DNA from: Psychromarinibacter halotolerans
GTDB lineage: Bacteria > Pseudomonadota > Alphaproteobacteria > Rhodobacterales > Rhodobacteraceae
Direction: 5' to 3'
Assembly (NCBI RefSeq): GCF_029168315.1
Contig: NZ_JARGYD010000005.1
Location: forward strand, 62,001 to 126,000
Length of the DNA: 64,000 nt
A program made the position numbers and the translations under genes. Numbering within the stretch: the stretch's first letter is position 1; each line of letters starts with the position of its first letter. The notes beneath the pieces were generated by a model. It worked only from the letters and a program-made list of their open reading frames with translations, was not told where the DNA came from and did not search any database. Below, piece after piece: positions 61,362 through 64,000 of the stretch.

Positions 61362-62737
61362 AGCAGGACCACGGCGGCAAGGCCGAGGAAGGCGAAGAAG
61401 CCCACCACGTCGGTCACCGTGGTCACGAAGGTGCCGGATGCCAGCGCCGGGTCGACCTTCAGCCGGTCCAGCACCACAGGGATCACCGTGCCCGCCAGCC
61501 CGGCGACGACAAGGTTGATGATCATCGCCGCCGCGATCACGGCGCCCAGCATCGGCGCGCCGAACCAGACCCAGCCGACCAGCCCCATCACCACCGCGAA
61601 GATCACGCCGTTGACCGTGCCCACCAGCACCTCGCGTCGGATGACGCGCAGCACGTTGGACCCGGTAAGGTCCTTGGTGGCGATGGCGCGTACCGCCACC
61701 GTCAGCGACTGCGTGCCCGCGTTGCCGCCCATCGACGCCACGATCGGCATCAGCACCGCCAGCGCCACGTATTGCGCGATCGTGTCCTCGAACAGCGAGA
61801 TCACCAGCGACGCGATGATCGCCGTCGCAAGGTTCACCGCCAGCCACGGCGCGCGGCGGCGGGTGGTGGCGACGACCTTGTCCGACAGGCTGGATTCATC
61901 GCCAACACCGGCAAGGCGCAGGATGTCTTCCTCGGCCTCTTCTTCCAGCACGATCATCGCGTCGTCGATAGTGATCACGCCGACCAGCTTTCCGTCCTCG
62001 TCCACCACGGGCGCCGAGATCAGGTGGTACTGGTTGAAGGCATAGGCGACGTCGGCCTCTTTCTCGGTCGCCTCGATGGTGCGGAACGAGTCTTCGGCGA
62101 TGTCTTTCAGCTTCACGTCGCGGCGGTGGCCAAGGATCTTGCCCAGCGTGACGTTGCCCACCGGATGATAGCGCGGGTCGACAAGGGTGACGTGGTAGAA
62201 ATCGTCCGGCAGATCCTCGCGAGAGCGGAGCCAGTCGATCGCCTCGCCCACGGTCCAGTGCTCGGGGCCCGCGACGACCTCGCGCTGCATCAGGCGGCCG
62301 GCGGAGTATTCCGGGTAGGACAGCGCCTGCTGGACGGCTAGACGGTCGTTGTCTTCCAGCGCGTCAAGGATCGCCTTCTGCTGGTCGTCTTCGAGGTCCT
62401 CGATGATGTCGACGACGTCGTCCGATTCCAGCTCGCGCACCGCGTCCGACAGCACGCCGGGCGACAGCAGGTCGAACACCTCTTCGCGGATCGATTCGTC
62501 GAGTTCGGACAGTGTCTCGCCGTCGATCTCGTGGACCTTCAGGATCGCGGCGCGTTCAGAGCTGTCGACCTGTTCCAGAAGGTCGGCGATGTCAGCCGGG
62601 TGCAGCGGCTCCATCAGCTCGTTGACGGTCGCGGCGTCCTGCGCCTCGGCAGCTTCGAGAATCGCCAGAACGCGTTCCCGGCCAAGGCCGTAGCGGTCGT
62701 CTTCGCGGGCGTCTTCGGTCGTGGTTTCTTCCGCCAT
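61358..62737 (-). CDS. mgtE: Magnesium transporter MgtE
   Basis: 459 residues. An acidic N-terminal superhelical domain (about 20-140; PLHPADIADLLEQVDSSERA) and two CBS domains (about 145-275; MQREVVAGPEHWTVGEAIDW, VVDEDGKLVGVITIDDAM) gate the pore, followed by five membrane helices. The pore signature is PIVASMGGNAGTQSLTVAVR and VAGLAGTVIPVVLDRLKVDP. The gene is coupled to the folate cyclo-ligase gene. No M-box riboswitch is evident upstream. Confidence 0.95.
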   Translation of the reverse strand: MAEETTTEDAREDDRYGLGRERVLAILEAAEAQDAATVNELMEPLHPADIADLLEQVDSSERAAILKVHEIDGETLSELDESIREEVFDLLSPGVLSDAVRELESDDVVDIIEDLEDDQQKAILDALEDNDRLAVQQALSYPEYSAGRLMQREVVAGPEHWTVGEAIDWLRSREDLPDDFYHVTLVDPRYHPVGNVTLGKILGHRRDVKLKDIAEDSFRTIEATEKEADVAYAFNQYHLISAPVVDEDGKLVGVITIDDAMIVLEEEAEEDILRLAGVGDESSLSDKVVATTRRRAPWLAVNLATAIIASLVISLFEDTIAQYVALAVLMPIVASMGGNAGTQSLTVAVRAIATKDLTGSNVLRVIRREVLVGTVNGVIFAVVMGLVGWVWFGAPMLGAVIAAAMIINLVVAGLAGTVIPVVLDRLKVDPALASGTFVTTVTDVVGFFAFLGLAAVVLL

Positions 62738-62865
62738 GGCCTGCCTCTTCTAACCGTTTGGGCCGTAATACATATGGACGGGGGCGGAAAACAGGGGGCA
62801 GTTCGCGATTTACGCCGCAGCGCGTCATGCCTATCGTCGGCTGCGGCGTCGACAGAAGGCACGAC

Positions 62866-64000
62866 ATGACCAAACGGCTGATCCTTGGGCAGACTTTGTC
62901 CTTCGCAGACGATCCCTTCCGGGTGCCGGTGGACGCGGCCGTGCGGCATGAACGCCGGGGCGCGGTGCTGGTCGAGGACGGGCGCATCGCCGCGCTGGGG
63001 GCGGCGGATACGCTGCGCACGGATCATCCCGACGCCGAGCTGACCGACCACGGCGACGCGCTGATTACAGCGGGCTTCGTCGATGCGCACGCGCACTACC
63101 CCCAGACCGCGATGATCGCCAGCTGGGGCAAGCGGCTGATCGACTGGCTGAACAGCTATACCTTCCCCGAAGAGATGCGGTTCGGCGACCCGGACTACGC
63201 AACCGAAATCGCGTCGCGCTATTTCGACCTGACGCTGTCGAACGGCACCACCACCGCCTGCAGCTATGCCACGATCCATCCTGAAAGCGTCGACGCCTAT
63301 TTCGAACAGGCGCAGCGGCGCGGGCTGCGGGCGCTGGCGGGCAAGACCTGCATGGACCGCAACGCGCCAAAGGGGCTGCAAGACACGCCCGCAAGCGCCT
63401 ATGACGACAGCAAGGCACTGCTGAAGAAATGGCACGGGACCGGCCGGATGGGCTATGTGATCACCCCGCGGTTCTCGCCCACCTCGACGCCCGCACAGCT
63501 AGAGGCGCTGGGCGCGCTGTGGGCCGAGCACCCGGACTGCCTGATGCAGACCCACCTGAGCGAGCAGACGGACGAGATCGCGTGGGTGAAATCGCTGTTC
63601 CCCGAGGCGCGCGATTACCTCGACACCTACGAAGCCTTTGGCCTGCTGGGGGCGAATGGGCTGTACGGGCACGCCATCCACCTTGAGCCGCGCGAGCGCG
63701 ACCGGCTGCGCGAGGTCGATGCCGCCCTGATCCACTGCCCGACGTCGAACACCTTTATCGGCTCTGGCGTGTTCGACATGGCCGGGCTGACGGCGGCGGG
63801 GCATCGCGTGGGGCTGGCGACCGACACGGGGGGCGGATCGTCGTTCTCGATGCTGCGGACGATGGCGGCGGCCTACGAGCTGGGGCAGCTGAACGGCAGC
63901 GCGCTGCACCCGGCGCAGCTGTATTGGCTTGCGACGCAAGGCTCGGCGCGGGCACTGCGGCTGGACGACCAGATCGGCAACCTCGGCATAGGGATGGAGG
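62866..64000 (+). CDS. guaD: Guanine deaminase, 3' end beyond the window
   Basis: Amidohydrolase that turns guanine into xanthine and ammonia. The reading frame is open from the ATG at 62866 to the right edge (378 codons), so about 60-70 C-terminal residues are probably missing. The zinc motif is FVDAHAHYPQ (HxH), with NSYTFPEEMRF, TCMDRNAP, QTHLSEQTDEI, YGHAIHLEPRERD, HCPTSNTFIGSG and the catalytic LATDTGGGSSFSM. AGAAGG precedes the start. Divergent from mgtE. Together with apt and mtnP it points to active purine recycling. Confidence 0.94.
   Translation, partial: MTKRLILGQTLSFADDPFRVPVDAAVRHERRGAVLVEDGRIAALGAADTLRTDHPDAELTDHGDALITAGFVDAHAHYPQTAMIASWGKRLIDWLNSYTFPEEMRFGDPDYATEIASRYFDLTLSNGTTTACSYATIHPESVDAYFEQAQRRGLRALAGKTCMDRNAPKGLQDTPASAYDDSKALLKKWHGTGRMGYVITPRFSPTSTPAQLEALGALWAEHPDCLMQTHLSEQTDEIAWVKSLFPEARDYLDTYEAFGLLGANGLYGHAIHLEPRERDRLREVDAALIHCPTSNTFIGSGVFDMAGLTAAGHRVGLATDTGGGSSFSMLRTMAAAYELGQLNGSALHPAQLYWLATQGSARALRLDDQIGNLGIGME

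Overview
The window is about 64 kb of GC-rich, densely coded chromosome, most likely from an alphaproteobacterium of the family Rhodobacteraceae (Roseobacter group). This is inferred from the cta operon order (ctaC-ctaB-small membrane gene-ctaG-ctaE-SURF1), the long N-terminal extension of TrmD, a VPLPA-CTERM protein, FnrL-like boxes of the form TTGAT-N4-GTCAA, and a dispersed 3'-intergenic repeat. No tRNA, rRNA, CRISPR array, phage or insertion sequence was seen. About 65 protein genes are supported; one (guanine deaminase) runs off the right edge.

Layout. 1-2.9 kb: translation genes trmD-rplS-rpmE and a DUF1328 protein, all on the minus strand. 2.1-4.2 kb: a DprE1/DprE2-like epimerase pair. 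4.3-5.7 kb: three tandem paralogous small secreted proteins, each with its own long leader carrying the same 9-bp element. 5.7-8.3 kb: the two subunits of succinyl-CoA:3-ketoacid CoA-transferase (scoA, scoB), separated by a LOV-domain histidine kinase. 8.4-14.9 kb: L,D-transpeptidase, topA, dprA, tldD. 15-22.7 kb: the aa3-type cytochrome oxidase subunit and assembly operon, then thrC, an M16 peptidase and a GNAT. 22.7-35.6 kb: metabolic and transport genes, including mtnP and apt (purine and methylthioadenosine salvage), a SulP transporter and an AI-2E family permease. 35.8-41.3 kb: a duplicated-module secreted protein, ptsP, a Cache-domain membrane protein and lysC. 41.4-52.6 kb: assorted enzymes, small membrane proteins and a VPLPA-CTERM protein. 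52.8-64 kb: glyA, nadK, an AT-rich gap, prpE, a DASS permease, a YmdB-type phosphoesterase, 5-formyl-THF cyclo-ligase, mgtE and guaD.

The region most worth attention is the small secreted family at 4.3-5.7 kb. Mature products of about 55-65 residues share a cysteine-free core (QLAxSLGVxPG, then YTxxEL, LKGA, GNExRV), and the separate 156-residue secreted protein at 35.8 kb is made of two ungapped 50-residue modules with a similar YTLTDEEL...YGA pattern. I know no named family for these. Other notable points are the LOV kinase between the sco genes, the 480-bp AT-rich gap after nadK, the three-copy dispersed repeat, a sensor-like Cache protein without an output domain, and two FnrL-like boxes.

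All calls come from reading the sequence and from knowledge of the families; no database search was run.
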